A program made the position numbers and the translations under genes. A model generated the notes under the pieces. The model saw nothing but the letters and a program-made list of their open reading frames with translations. It was not told where the DNA came from and did not search any database. DNA of 64,000 bases, taken from NCBI GenBank assembly GCA_023410905.1, contig JAEYPL010000064.1:73347-137346 (forward strand), given 5' to 3'. The DNA comes from Pseudomonadota bacterium (GTDB lineage: Bacteria; Pseudomonadota; Alphaproteobacteria; Rhizobiales; Hyphomicrobiaceae). This document shows, piece by piece, positions 1-8,976 of the stretch. Positions within the stretch are counted from its first letter, which is position 1, and the number at the start of each line of letters is the position of its first letter.

Positions 1-973
1 CCGCCTTCACCGCGGTGCAGTTGTTGTAGACGATGATTGGCGGTGTCAGTCCGGTCTGATCGCATGTGGCGGGGTGATTATCCGGCTTCGCATAGTCGAA
101 GCACTTATCCGCCTCCATGCGACGCCACCCGAGATTAGCGCCTCGCGTGATGACGCTGATCTCCTCGAAGGAATTCTGCTGCACGTCGCCGCAGATTAGC
201 GCCCTGTCGCCACCCGGATCAAAGGTGCACCGCCAGGGATTGCGTAGCCCCAGTGCCCAGATCTGCGGCAAGGCATCGCTCTGACCAACGAACGGGTTGT
301 CTGCCGGAATGAGATCCGGCTTGGTCAAGTCGAGCCGCAGCATCTTACCATGGAGCGATCTCATGTCTTGGCCATTGCCAATCGCCACATTGTGGCCGAT
401 ACCCCAGTCGTTGGCGTACCCGCCATCGCCGGTGGCTATGTAGAGCATTCCGTCAGGTCCGAAGCCGATCCAGTGACCGTTGTGATTGAACTGCGGGTGG
501 TCGATTTGGGAAATGACCCGCTCGTTTGTTGGATCGGCCTTATTGGGATCGTTCTTGGAGACTTGAAACTCGGATACGACGTTGGTGTGCGACCACCAAA
601 GGCGGCGGTCGAGTTCGCTGGCGCGAAGCGGGGCCGAGTAGGCGATGTAGAATTTGCCGTTCTCCCTGTAGTTAGGGTGAAACGCCAAACCAAGTAGTCC
701 GCGTTCATCAAAGAAATGGTGCTGCGTCACCATCTTTGGGCCGACATTGATAAAAGGTTCCGGCAGCAAGCGGCCCTTGCTATCAATGATCCGCACTTGG
801 CCGTGCTGCTCGATAAAGGCCATTCGGCCTGTGCCGTCCGGTATCGATACCATCGCTAGCGGATGGATGAGCCCGCCGGCGACTTCTTCAAATTTGATTT
901 TGACTTGAGAGAGAGCCGGGGTCGCCATTGCCAAGATCGTGGCCACGGCAATGCCAGTGAACCTAAGGCGCAT
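1..973 (-). CDS. PQQ-dependent sugar dehydrogenase (GSDH family), C-terminus beyond the window
   Basis: I translated this frame directly; it stays open from the ATG at 973 to the window edge, giving 324 residues of a longer protein. Residues 1-23 form a signal peptide ending in ALS-Q, so the enzyme is probably periplasmic. The body matches soluble glucose/sorbosone dehydrogenases: RGLLGLAFHPNY (91-102), FNHNGHWIGFGPDG (162-175, with the likely catalytic His), YIATGDGG (178-185) and LRNPWRCTFDP (243-253). Members of this family are beta-propellers that oxidise aldose sugars with pyrroloquinoline quinone. A GGGAGGAC ribosome site lies just upstream of the start. The exact substrate cannot be told. 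It reads in the same direction as eboC, 130 bases downstream of it. Confidence 0.88.
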   Translation of the reverse strand, partial: MRLRFTGIAVATILAMATPALSQVKIKFEEVAGGLIHPLAMVSIPDGTGRMAFIEQHGQVRIIDSKGRLLPEPFINVGPKMVTQHHFFDERGLLGLAFHPNYRENGKFYIAYSAPLRASELDRRLWWSHTNVVSEFQVSKNDPNKADPTNERVISQIDHPQFNHNGHWIGFGPDGMLYIATGDGGYANDWGIGHNVAIGNGQDMRSLHGKMLRLDLTKPDLIPADNPFVGQSDALPQIWALGLRNPWRCTFDPGGDRALICGDVQQNSFEEISVITRGANLGWRRMEADKCFDYAKPDNHPATCDQTGLTPPIIVYNNCTAVKA

Positions 974-1103
974 TTGGTCGTCCTCCCATACCTGAACAAT
1001 CTGACTTGCTTCATTGGCAAGCGCATTAGCAGGCAATTTACACCTCGAAGTCGTTGCCTCGAGGCAAAGGCAGAATACAGTCAAACCATATTTAGGGCAA
1101 TTT

Positions 1104-1976
1104 TCAGGTGCCGCTGACCCAGCGTTGCAGCGCAAGAGTTAGAAGAAAACACAATCCCGCTACCAATGCGGCACCTACTGCGCCGGCTGCGGAAAGGAAC
1201 ACTGCGTCGACCAGCGAGATGCCGGCAATAAGGCTTACGACTGCGCGCGGAACATCCCCTTTGGAGCGGCGCTTCAGGAAGTAGAGCGCCACCAATATCC
1301 AGACGATGAGAGCAACGAGCGCTGCCGCCGCCAGAACGCCGCTCTGCCAAACGATAGCCAGGCCGTAGAGAATTGGCGCACCGAGAAAAAGTAGCGGCCA
1401 CAGTCTGTCGAGGCGATCGAGTGCTTCTTGCTTGGCGGCATACGTCAGGCCGATGAGGTAGCAGAGACTGACGAGCGCAGCGACGAACAGCATGGCCGAC
1501 GGCGCCGTCACCGCCGCATATCCGGCGGTCAAGTATGCGAGAACACGACACAAACCCATGAATAGCGGGCTCAAGGCGTTGCCCTTGTGATGCCAATCGT
1601 AAAACAGAATGGCGGCTGCAAGTGCCAGCGCTGCCATCATCGCGCGCACGCTCGTCTCTGACGCCGCGGCGCTCCCCCAGAGTATGAACGCTAAGCCGCC
1701 GAGCATCAGACCGAACCCGATGCCGAACACGGTATTCACCGACACGACGCCGGAAGGGATCGGTCGATCTGGTCGTTCTGCTGCATCAATCTCGCTGTCG
1801 AATGCGTCGTTGAGATACATGCCGGAGACGTAGAGCAGCGAAAGTCCGACCACGACAAGAAGTGTCGTTTGCGTCCAGATCTCGCCGCCCGCGAGGGTCG
1901 TCCCGACGAGTGCGTTGCTCCAAACTGTTGGCAGATTGGACACCCGTCCCAAACGAAGGGCAGTCGCCAGGGTCAT
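1104..1976 (-). CDS. eboC: UbiA-type prenyltransferase EboC
   Basis: A 290-residue polytopic membrane protein of the UbiA superfamily. The aspartate-rich prenyl-diphosphate site is visible as NDAFDSEID at 56-64, followed by ERPDRPIPSG (67-76). Most of the rest is hydrophobic helices, and the length fits the family. UbiA enzymes move a prenyl chain onto an aromatic or other acceptor at the membrane. The ATG overlaps the eboE stop in an ATGA, so it is the last gene of a coupled eboD-eboE-eboC set. With EboD, E, F, B and A all nearby, EboC is the best name. The lipid acceptor is unknown. An idi gene 4.4 kb away could supply isoprenoid precursors. Confidence 0.86.
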   Translation of the reverse strand: MTLATALRLGRVSNLPTVWSNALVGTTLAGGEIWTQTTLLVVVGLSLLYVSGMYLNDAFDSEIDAAERPDRPIPSGVVSVNTVFGIGFGLMLGGLAFILWGSAAASETSVRAMMAALALAAAILFYDWHHKGNALSPLFMGLCRVLAYLTAGYAAVTAPSAMLFVAALVSLCYLIGLTYAAKQEALDRLDRLWPLLFLGAPILYGLAIVWQSGVLAAAALVALIVWILVALYFLKRRSKGDVPRAVVSLIAGISLVDAVFLSAAGAVGAALVAGLCFLLTLALQRWVSGT

Positions 1977-3172
1977 GCTGTGAGGATGTCCCTGACCCAG
2001 CCAAGCTCGCGAGCAACCGCAGTCGAGGCATCGACCCTGCGCAGTTCCTCAGGCAGCACGTCGAAGGTGTAGGTTTCGACCTCGAGATGATCGCTGATCG
2101 GCGTTCGTTGATGCAGCGCCAGGATCTCGCGCAGAAAATCCTGCGTCGTGTCGAGTTGGGGAAGCGCGGACATGAAGATCGGCACGTGGCAGTGCACACG
2201 CCATTCGTTTCCGATTGCCTGATCAATGTCTGCAAAGGCCGGCGCCAGGTCGAGGAAGCGGACGAGACTGCCGTCCGGCTTGCGCTCGACAACCTGATGC
2301 AGATAGACGCCATCATCGAAGCGCCGGAGCTGGTCGATGGTGTGGGCATCTACGCGCGGGACCTTCAGCGCTGCCGAGAGCTGTAGCTTGAAGATGCCAA
2401 TGCCGGAACGCGTCAGACGCGCCAGACTTTCCGAAGCGTTCTCAAACTCGACGGCAGCATGGCAGACATCATAACAGATGCCGAGGTGACGCCTCAGCGC
2501 CCGCTCCGCGGAGACGACATCGAGCTTCGTCACGTCAGCAAACCGTCGAACCGCTGCTGATGAGAAGATCCTCTCCTCGAAGAACCGCGCCGCCTCCTCG
2601 ATGGTTTCGAGGTAGCACATGGGCTCAGGTTCCAGTGCCAGCGTGATGGTGCGCCCGGACCTGTCGGCCAACCGCACGAGGTGGGCGGCGTGCTGGAGCA
2701 GATTTTCGGCGATACGCTCGATCGCACCAGGCTCTCCGCCGATCGGCCGAAACGTCGCCGGCACCGTGCTGACGCTGCCCGTGATGCCCGCATCCTGCGG
2801 CAACAGCTCGGCGAGCAGATCGGCCAGGCGGTTGCTGTAGGCCAAGCGTTCGGCAAAGCGCCAATCCGGTTGATAGACGTCCTCCTTGACGCGCGTCCCG
2901 TGAAACGGCCCGTAAGGAAAGCCGTTGATGGTGAAGACGTATAGCTGTTCGCGGGCGAGAAAATCCTTGAACGCCTCGAGCTCGGAGGCGTTCGCGAGTG
3001 TTTCAGAAGCGATTGCGGAGAGGCGGAGCCCGACGCCCATAGCTTCGTTGGGAACGAACAGCCGTTTCACCTCCGGCAGGTGACGCTTCAGCCCGATGAA
3101 CGTGTCGGACCATGTTTCGCCGCGGTGGATGTTGGTGCAGTAGGTAAGGTGCGTTCCGCTCGTGATTTTCAT
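1973..3172 (-). CDS. eboE: EboE, TIM-barrel sugar-phosphate isomerase/epimerase-like protein
   Basis: About 399 residues from the ATG at 3172, which begins MKITSGTHLTYCTNIH; this start overlaps the eboD stop as ATGA. A longer in-frame start at 3199 would run into eboD and is less likely. The sequence has the xylose-isomerase-like TIM-barrel pattern, with candidate metal ligands in LALEPEPMCYLET and GICYDVCHAAVEFE and a histidine in WRVHCHVPIF. EboE proteins occur in ebo clusters, where Nostoc work linked the cluster to moving a scytonemin precursor to the periplasm. The reaction is not known. The translational coupling on both sides suggests that it works with EboD and EboC. Confidence 0.84.
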   Translation of the reverse strand: MKITSGTHLTYCTNIHRGETWSDTFIGLKRHLPEVKRLFVPNEAMGVGLRLSAIASETLANASELEAFKDFLAREQLYVFTINGFPYGPFHGTRVKEDVYQPDWRFAERLAYSNRLADLLAELLPQDAGITGSVSTVPATFRPIGGEPGAIERIAENLLQHAAHLVRLADRSGRTITLALEPEPMCYLETIEEAARFFEERIFSSAAVRRFADVTKLDVVSAERALRRHLGICYDVCHAAVEFENASESLARLTRSGIGIFKLQLSAALKVPRVDAHTIDQLRRFDDGVYLHQVVERKPDGSLVRFLDLAPAFADIDQAIGNEWRVHCHVPIFMSALPQLDTTQDFLREILALHQRTPISDHLEVETYTFDVLPEELRRVDASTAVARELGWVRDILTA

Positions 3173-4434
3173 CGCGCGCTCTGCCGTGCTTTCAGCCATG
3201 CGATGGCCTCGAGGATGCGTTCCTCGTCCATCTCGTGCACCTCTACGCCCCGCCCGATGTCCTCCAGCAGCGTGATCGTAAGCTCTCCACCAAGGTGCTC
3301 GCGGAACTCCCTGATCCCCTGCAAAAGGGGATGGCTACCGTCGGCAGCGCGTGCATCGACTACCGGATGCCATAGCCGGAAGCCCAGCAACTCAAGCAGG
3401 GCTGCAACTCGGTCTTCGGTTCCTGGGGGCAGCAGGCCAGCCAGCACCGAATAACGCGCATCAAGAGCAATACCGATAGCAACTGCCTCGCCGTGGCGTA
3501 CGTGGTTGCGGGTGAGAGACTCGATCTTGTGTGCAGCCCAATGACCGAAATCGAGGGGCCGCGCACTGCCGGACTCGAACGGGTCACCCCCGTGTCCGAT
3601 CTGGTGCATGTGAAGCTCGGCGCAGCGGCGGATCATGTACGCCATCGTGGAGGCATCGAAAAGCGACAAGCCGTCGATATTGCGCTCGAGCCAGAGGAAG
3701 AAATCGGCATCACGAATGAGCGCGACCTTCACCGCTTCGGCCATGCCCGCGATCTTCTCGCGCGGCGGCAGATCGGTAATGAAGGTCAAGTCGTTGAGGA
3801 CGGCGAAAGGCGGCGCAAACGTACCGACGAAATTCTTCGATCCCTTCAGATTGACGCTGTTCTTTACGCCGACACCGGAGTCGTTTTGGGCGAGAACTGT
3901 CGTTGGAATGCGGATCAGCCGGATACCGCGATGGCTGGTAGCGGCTACGAGCCCGACAGCATCCAGAACGGCGCCGCCGCCAATGGCGATGACGAATGAA
4001 TGCCGGTCGATGCGGTATTCCTGAATGAGCCCCTGCATCCACTCCACGTGGAAGAGTTCGTTCTTTATCTTTTCGCCGCCCGGCACCTTCTGCGGGGCGG
4101 CAACCAACTCGATCGCCGCATCGTGCGCGCTGGCATAGGCTTCGATTTCGCCGATCAGAGCAGGCCGCGCATCACACACGCCATCATCGACGAAAACGAT
4201 GCAGCGGTGCCGCCGCTCGCGTTCAAGTCGGGTGATGGTCTCTCGCAACACCGGATTGTCGGGTGCGAAAAGATGCTTCGTGAAGTGGACTGGGAATTCG
4301 TAGGAGACCGCGAAGCGCTGAAGATATAGCGATGCGCCGTGCGACGATGTCTCGGAGACAGAAGGCTTGGCGACCTCACCCATGCGTTCCCCGGCATTTC
4401 TGCTTGTCGGCTTCTGCGGCCGAACCTGCGGCAT
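3169..4434 (-). CDS. eboD: EboD, 3-dehydroquinate-synthase-like sugar phosphate cyclase
   Basis: 421 residues if started at 4434; a start at 4383 (MGEVAKP) is equally possible. The NAD-binding glycine motif of the dehydroquinate synthase family is seen as GGGAVLD (152-158), followed by IPTTVLAQNDSGVGVKN (176-192) and the AEAVKVALI helix. This family cyclises sugar 7-phosphates; close relatives make dehydroquinate or valiolone-type rings. Its place beside eboE and eboC, rather than aroK or aroA, argues that it is the ebo cyclase and not the housekeeping aroB. It is the first gene of the eboDEC block and is transcribed away from eboF across a 131-base gap. Confidence 0.85.
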   Translation of the reverse strand: MPQVRPQKPTSRNAGERMGEVAKPSVSETSSHGASLYLQRFAVSYEFPVHFTKHLFAPDNPVLRETITRLERERRHRCIVFVDDGVCDARPALIGEIEAYASAHDAAIELVAAPQKVPGGEKIKNELFHVEWMQGLIQEYRIDRHSFVIAIGGGAVLDAVGLVAATSHRGIRLIRIPTTVLAQNDSGVGVKNSVNLKGSKNFVGTFAPPFAVLNDLTFITDLPPREKIAGMAEAVKVALIRDADFFLWLERNIDGLSLFDASTMAYMIRRCAELHMHQIGHGGDPFESGSARPLDFGHWAAHKIESLTRNHVRHGEAVAIGIALDARYSVLAGLLPPGTEDRVAALLELLGFRLWHPVVDARAADGSHPLLQGIREFREHLGGELTITLLEDIGRGVEVHEMDEERILEAIAWLKARQSAR

Positions 4435-4565
4435 TCAGAATGTGCCGCCGCTCGACGTCAAGTCAAGGTGTGCGTCCTCGGTCGGTCATTGAAAGGTATT
4501 GCCCACATGCCGGGGCTCGTGCTTTCTGAACGTTGCCACGGAGGCGCACTTAGCGGAACAGCAGT

Positions 4566-5990
4566 ATGCATAAGACGCTCGTGCTCTTGATAGTCGGACT
4601 GAGCGAGCGCCTTCTCGGCAAGGATACGCCGAACCTCTCAGCCCTTGTCAAACGAGGCGGCCTGCGTCCGCTTAAGACCGTGGTTCCTGCTGTTACCTGC
4701 ACCGTGCAGTCCACTCTACTGACCGGCTTGTCGCCCCGCGATCATGGTGCCGTCGCCAACGGTTGGTACTTTCATGAGCAAGCGGAAGTATGGCTATGGC
4801 GGCAGTCAAATCGACTGATCGCCGGAGAGAAAATCTGGGAAAGGGGAAAAAAGCTTGACGCGGCATTTACATGCGCGAACATGTTCTGGTGGTACAATAT
4901 GTATTCCACCGTCGATATCAGCGCCACGCCGCGGCCCATGTATCCAGCCGACGGACGCAAGCTGCCGGACCATTATGCTGAGCCGCCCGAGCTGCGGGAC
5001 GAGTTAAATAACGCCCTGGGAACCTTCCCCCTTTTCAAGTTCTGGGGGCCCATGACCTCTATCGAGGCCAGCCGCTGGATCGCGCGTGCAACGCAGCATG
5101 TTCGCCGCACGCGGCAACCGACGCTGACGCTCTGCTATCTGCCCCATCTCGATTACTGCCTCCAGAAATGGGGGCCCGACCCGGATGATCCACGCGTCGC
5201 GCAGGACCTGCGCGAGATCGACGCCTTAGCCGGCGAGCTGATCGAGGAAGCAGAGAACAACGGCGATCGTGTCGTGGTCGTGTCGGAGTACGGCATCGTA
5301 CCGGTGCGGGAAGCGGTACACATAAACCGCGCTCTGCGAGAGGCGGGCCTGGTTCGCGTGCGCAATGAGATGGGCCGGGAGTTACTCGACGTCGGCGCCT
5401 CGAAGGCGTTTGCCATGGCCGATCACCAGATTGCGCACGTCTACTTGCAGCACGGCGCCGACAGACACTCGATAAAAAGATTGCTGGAGAGTATCGACGG
5501 CATTGCGCAGGTTCTCGATGAGGAAGGCAAGCGCGCGATCGGACTGGACCACCCCCGTTCCGGCGATCTCGTTGCGCTATCGGCACCCGACCGCTGGTTC
5601 AGTTACTATTGGTGGCTGGACGATGCAAAGGCGCCCGACTTCGCCCGGACCGTCGATATTCACCGTAAGCCGGGCTACGATCCGATGGAGTTGTTCCTGG
5701 ACCCGGACATCTCTGTGCCGATGCTCAAGGTCTCGCGCAGGCTTCTCGCCAGGAAGCTCGGCTTTCGCAATCTTCTCGACGTCACGCCCATCAAAGGCAC
5801 CGGGCTGGTGAAGGGCTCGCATGGACTTCTCACGGAAAAAACGCAGGATGGTCCCTTGGTCATTTCGAGCGCACCGGATCTTCTTCCGGAAGGCGCGATG
5901 GACGCGACAGCCTTTAAGGACTTTGTTCTGGCCCACGTATTTGGCCCACGATTGACACTGTCTCACGGTATGCAAGGCATCGAGCAGTAG
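4566..5990 (+). CDS. eboF: EboF, alkaline-phosphatase-superfamily phosphodiesterase
   Basis: 474 residues of the nucleotide pyrophosphatase/phosphodiesterase branch of the alkaline phosphatase superfamily. Near the N-terminus, VVPAVTCTVQSTLLTG carries the threonine region used as nucleophile, and SPRDHGAVANGWY follows. Later motifs include LPHLDYCLQKWGPD and VVSEYGIVPV (metal-ligand regions). The first metal aspartate found in many NPP enzymes is not obvious: the start reads LLIVGLSERLLG. There is no signal peptide, so it is probably cytoplasmic. It is divergent from eboD and is followed at 43 bases by a small membrane protein and idi, probably one operon. Confidence 0.83.
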   Translation: MHKTLVLLIVGLSERLLGKDTPNLSALVKRGGLRPLKTVVPAVTCTVQSTLLTGLSPRDHGAVANGWYFHEQAEVWLWRQSNRLIAGEKIWERGKKLDAAFTCANMFWWYNMYSTVDISATPRPMYPADGRKLPDHYAEPPELRDELNNALGTFPLFKFWGPMTSIEASRWIARATQHVRRTRQPTLTLCYLPHLDYCLQKWGPDPDDPRVAQDLREIDALAGELIEEAENNGDRVVVVSEYGIVPVREAVHINRALREAGLVRVRNEMGRELLDVGASKAFAMADHQIAHVYLQHGADRHSIKRLLESIDGIAQVLDEEGKRAIGLDHPRSGDLVALSAPDRWFSYYWWLDDAKAPDFARTVDIHRKPGYDPMELFLDPDISVPMLKVSRRLLARKLGFRNLLDVTPIKGTGLVKGSHGLLTEKTQDGPLVISSAPDLLPEGAMDATAFKDFVLAHVFGPRLTLSHGMQGIEQ

Positions 5991-6033
5991 TACAGCAATC
6001 GCTGCCAGCGGTTGGATCGGGTAGGAGGGGCAC

Positions 6034-6396
6034 ATGCGTATCGTCCACGTCGTCCTATCTGCGACGCTCGCTTACTTTGCCGCGCTCCAATACAATGATC
6101 CGGATTGGTATTATTGGGGACTGTTGTATTTGATCGCAGCGGCATGGTCATTTGCCGCCGCTCGCTGGCCGGAACGCCTTGGCTCATCGCGGTTCGTTGG
6201 CATTGGAGGGCTGATTTGTGTCATGCTCTTCTTGGCAGGTTTTGTCTCGCTCGCACGCAATATAGGACCCGGCTGGATCCACCACGAAGAGGCGCTCGAG
6301 GCATTTGGCTATCTGATCTGCGCAGTCGCAACGGCTCTCGCCATCTTCGATGCGCGGAGACAAACCTCGAGCGTGGCCGAGCGAGGTCGCACATGA
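6034..6396 (+). CDS. TMEM220-family small membrane protein
   Basis: 120 residues with about four hydrophobic segments. The N-terminal part, with LQYNDPDWYYWG, is typical of the transmembrane 220 family. A GGAGGGGCAC ribosome site precedes the ATG. The stop overlaps the idi start as ATGA, so the two genes are translationally coupled. The family has no firm function. Its position between eboF and idi, inside an ebo cluster that is thought to move a metabolite across the membrane, makes a role in the same pathway plausible, but that is inference from position only. Confidence 0.75.
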   Translation: MRIVHVVLSATLAYFAALQYNDPDWYYWGLLYLIAAAWSFAAARWPERLGSSRFVGIGGLICVMLFLAGFVSLARNIGPGWIHHEEALEAFGYLICAVATALAIFDARRQTSSVAERGRT

Positions 6397-6929
6397 GCTC
6401 GAATACCGACGAAGACGAGGTGATCCTGGTCGACGACAGCGATCGTGCGATCGGCACGGCCCCGAAGCTCGCCGCGCACCGAAAAGGCCTTCTGCATCGC
6501 GCCATCTCCGTGCAGCTCCAGGATCAGAGCGGGCGGCTTCTCCTGCAGAAAAGGCACATCGGGAAATATCATTCGGGCGGATTATGGAGCAACACCTGCT
6601 GCAGTCATCCGCGGCCCGGGGAAGATACCGCCGCAGCAGCGCAACGCCGGCTGCAGGAGGAGATGGGAATCATCTGCCCGCTCACGCCTCTCTTCACGAC
6701 CTGCTATCGCGCAGTGCTCGACAACGCGATGACGGAGAATGAGGTGGTGCATTGCTTCGGCGGTTTCTACGAGGGCGGGGTACGCCCGAACCCCACAGAG
6801 GCGGAGGATCACGCCTGGATCCACGTCGACGCCCTGCGCCGGGACGTGAACGAGCATCCGGAGCGATACTCGACCTGGTTCTGCATTTATGTCCGCGACC
6901 ACTGGGCGGAACTCACCGGCTCGGGCTGA
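6393..6929 (+). CDS. idi: Isopentenyl-diphosphate delta-isomerase, type I
   Basis: 178 residues from the ATG at 6393, which overlaps the previous stop. The frame is open further upstream (to 6105), but that part lies inside the TMEM220 gene. Type I IDI features are clear: the Nudix-like fold, KYHSGGLWSNTCCSHP (58-73) with the catalytic cysteine, REEMG-like QEEMG (88-92) and TENEVVH (114-120) with the metal/catalytic glutamate. The enzyme interconverts IPP and DMAPP in the cytoplasm. Many alphaproteobacteria survive without it because IspH makes both products. Here it lies in the ebo locus next to a prenyltransferase family member, which suggests a dedicated isoprenoid supply. Confidence 0.9.
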   Translation: MSSNTDEDEVILVDDSDRAIGTAPKLAAHRKGLLHRAISVQLQDQSGRLLLQKRHIGKYHSGGLWSNTCCSHPRPGEDTAAAAQRRLQEEMGIICPLTPLFTTCYRAVLDNAMTENEVVHCFGGFYEGGVRPNPTEAEDHAWIHVDALRRDVNEHPERYSTWFCIYVRDHWAELTGSG

Positions 6930-6969
6930 TATTGAGAAGACGCAGCCCATATCGCGGATGGCGCGACGA

Positions 6970-7890
6970 TCAGGAGATTTTCAGATTATCTCCGATGCCG
7001 CGCTTGCCCTCCTCGATCCTGGGCGCCTGACCGCCGCGCAAAACGGAGTTGCCCATATAGAGCGTGCGCTGGTCGATGGAAGGCGGGTTCAGCCAATCCT
7101 CTTCCTTGATCTGTCCGCTCTTGCCGTAGGCCGCCAGCGGATTCTCATAGGTCACCTTGCGGATGTGCTCCTCCGGTATTTGCGCGCGACGCATCAACTC
7201 AGCCGTCTTCGGTACCGCGAGCGGGTCCGACACCCCCCAGTCGCACGCACTGTCGCAGAAGATGCGATCGGCGCCATAGGTCCTGACGATCTCGACCATG
7301 CGCTCGTTGCCCATCTTCGTGAACGGGTAGATCGAGAAGGCCGCCCAAAAACCGCGATCCAGGACATCGCGGACAGTCTCTTCGTTGTTGTGATCGATGA
7401 CAACCCAGCTCGGATCGAGTCCGTGCTCGAGCGCCACCGCCATCGACCTCAGAGTACCTTGCCGCTTGTCTCGATGCGGCGTGTGAACCATCACCGGCAG
7501 CTGTAGCTCCTTCGCAAGCTCCAGCTGCAATCGATAATACTTGTCCTCGAGGGCCGTTTGCTCGTCGTAGCCGATCTCGCCGATGGCCACTACGCCTTCC
7601 TTGAGCGCGTAGCGCGGCAGGATCTCCATGACGGCTTCGGCCAGCTCCTCGTTGTTGGCTTCCTTCGAGTTGAGACCGATCGTGCAATAGTGGCGCAGTC
7701 CAAACTGTCCGGCGCGGAAACGTTCGAAGCCACAGATCATCGATAGATAGTCGATGTACGTGCCGACGTGGGTACGCGGTTGGCCTAGCCAAAACGCGGG
7801 TTCGATGCACGCCACTACCCCTGCCGCAGCCATGCGTTCGTAGTCGTCGGTGGTACGCGAGATCATGTGGGTGTGAGAATCAACGAACAT
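6970..7890 (-). CDS. eboB: EboB, TatD-family metal-dependent hydrolase
   Basis: About 306 residues from MFVDSHTHM at 7890. Upstream in-frame starts at 7932 and 7956 are possible, but the metal-binding HxH at the very N-terminus is the usual beginning of TatD proteins. Expected metal ligands are visible: SHTHM near residue 6, GEIGYDE, VMVHTPHRDK, VVIDHNNEET and CDSACDWG. TatD proteins are hydrolases in the amidohydrolase fold. It lies downstream of eboA on the same strand (49-base gap) and converges with idi 40 bases away. This is the variant found in ebo clusters rather than the housekeeping DNase TatD, judged from context. Confidence 0.84.
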   Translation of the reverse strand: MFVDSHTHMISRTTDDYERMAAAGVVACIEPAFWLGQPRTHVGTYIDYLSMICGFERFRAGQFGLRHYCTIGLNSKEANNEELAEAVMEILPRYALKEGVVAIGEIGYDEQTALEDKYYRLQLELAKELQLPVMVHTPHRDKRQGTLRSMAVALEHGLDPSWVVIDHNNEETVRDVLDRGFWAAFSIYPFTKMGNERMVEIVRTYGADRIFCDSACDWGVSDPLAVPKTAELMRRAQIPEEHIRKVTYENPLAAYGKSGQIKEEDWLNPPSIDQRTLYMGNSVLRGGQAPRIEEGKRGIGDNLKIS

Positions 7891-7939
7891 GGCTTTCGCT
7901 TTCTGATCGGGCGGCGACGCCTGCCCCCGCATCCGTTCA

Positions 7940-8818
7940 CTATGACGCTTCAGCAATAGCCGCCCAGCTCAACCCACCCGCGGCAGCCTGTTTGGCAAGG
8001 TCAGGAGCTTCCGCCAGCACTTCCCTTGCGGCCGGCAAAGAAGATGCAGCCAGCGCCAGCGCGGCAGCTTGCTGTTCAATCGCCGTCCCGGTTCTGAGAA
8101 CCCGGCCAAGATCGGCGATCGCATTGCTATCGGCATGCGGGCCAACGCAGCGCCAAAGCTCGGGGCTGACTGGCCGCCCCGCGGCCCATCGCTCATGCGC
8201 ATAGTCTCGGAGCATGCGCATCAACGCCGGATTGCTGCGACGGTCCAATCCTTGAATCGGATCGAGCTTGCTGCCGACGAAGAGCGCTTTGAGGACCATG
8301 TGATTCCAAGCATTCTCGTCAAACTCTTCCATGGGATAGGGATTGCGGTGCGCGACAGCCTCGAAGATTGGCTGCATTGCGCTTCGCGCGCCTTCGCGGG
8401 CGCGCGCCACATGCAGCTTTGGATGCGGGTAAAGCGGCAGCCCACGGTAGAACGCGATCAACTCTCCGACATCCGCGGTGCGGAAAAGCTGCTCGAGCCT
8501 CGCTTTGAACCTCGTCCCGTCATCGCTATCGCTGGCCAAAACAAACGATAGACGGGCTGCCTGATCGACGCTCCAGTCGCTGGGGTTCCAACCGGGTCGC
8601 GCCGTGCTCGCGGCGGCAAGGTCCTCGGACGTCAGGCTGAGATCTTGCTTTCCAAGGCGACGAATGGCGTATCCCAGGGCCAGATAGAGTTCTTTCTCCG
8701 TTGGCCCGGAGGACATCAGCGCAATCTGCTGCTCGAACCAGCTGGCTCCCTCCTTCGGGACAGCACGGACAACCCAAGCTCGCAAAAGATCAAGTGCCGC
8801 GTTACCAGCATTTGTCAT
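7940..8818 (-). CDS. eboA: EboA, ebo-cluster protein of unknown fold
   Basis: About 292 residues starting MTNAGNAALDLLRAW at 8818. An upstream frame extension to 8917 overlaps the receptor relic region and is less likely. The signature region of EboA proteins is seen: NPYPMEEFDENAWNHMVLKA and VGSKLDPIQGLDRR. The sequence is soluble and helix-rich with no signal peptide. EboA marks ebo clusters in cyanobacteria, Pseudomonas, rickettsial endosymbionts and some eukaryotic algae; its biochemical role is not known. It is the first gene of the eboA-eboB block, and the relic receptor begins about 160 bases upstream on the other strand. Confidence 0.83.
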   Translation of the reverse strand: MTNAGNAALDLLRAWVVRAVPKEGASWFEQQIALMSSGPTEKELYLALGYAIRRLGKQDLSLTSEDLAAASTARPGWNPSDWSVDQAARLSFVLASDSDDGTRFKARLEQLFRTADVGELIAFYRGLPLYPHPKLHVARAREGARSAMQPIFEAVAHRNPYPMEEFDENAWNHMVLKALFVGSKLDPIQGLDRRSNPALMRMLRDYAHERWAAGRPVSPELWRCVGPHADSNAIADLGRVLRTGTAIEQQAAALALAASSLPAAREVLAEAPDLAKQAAAGGLSWAAIAEAS

Positions 8819-8976
8819 CGGAAGAACCTGTGCGAAATCGCTCAACCGCGGTAGCACGCTCAGCCGTAATTCCGCTGAAACTATGGCCCATGACGAACCC
8901 TGTCCAGGGCCTAGCATCTTGCGAGCGGCGCGCCATACCGGACAGATCGTGCCGGAGCCTTCGACCCTCTCTTGGC

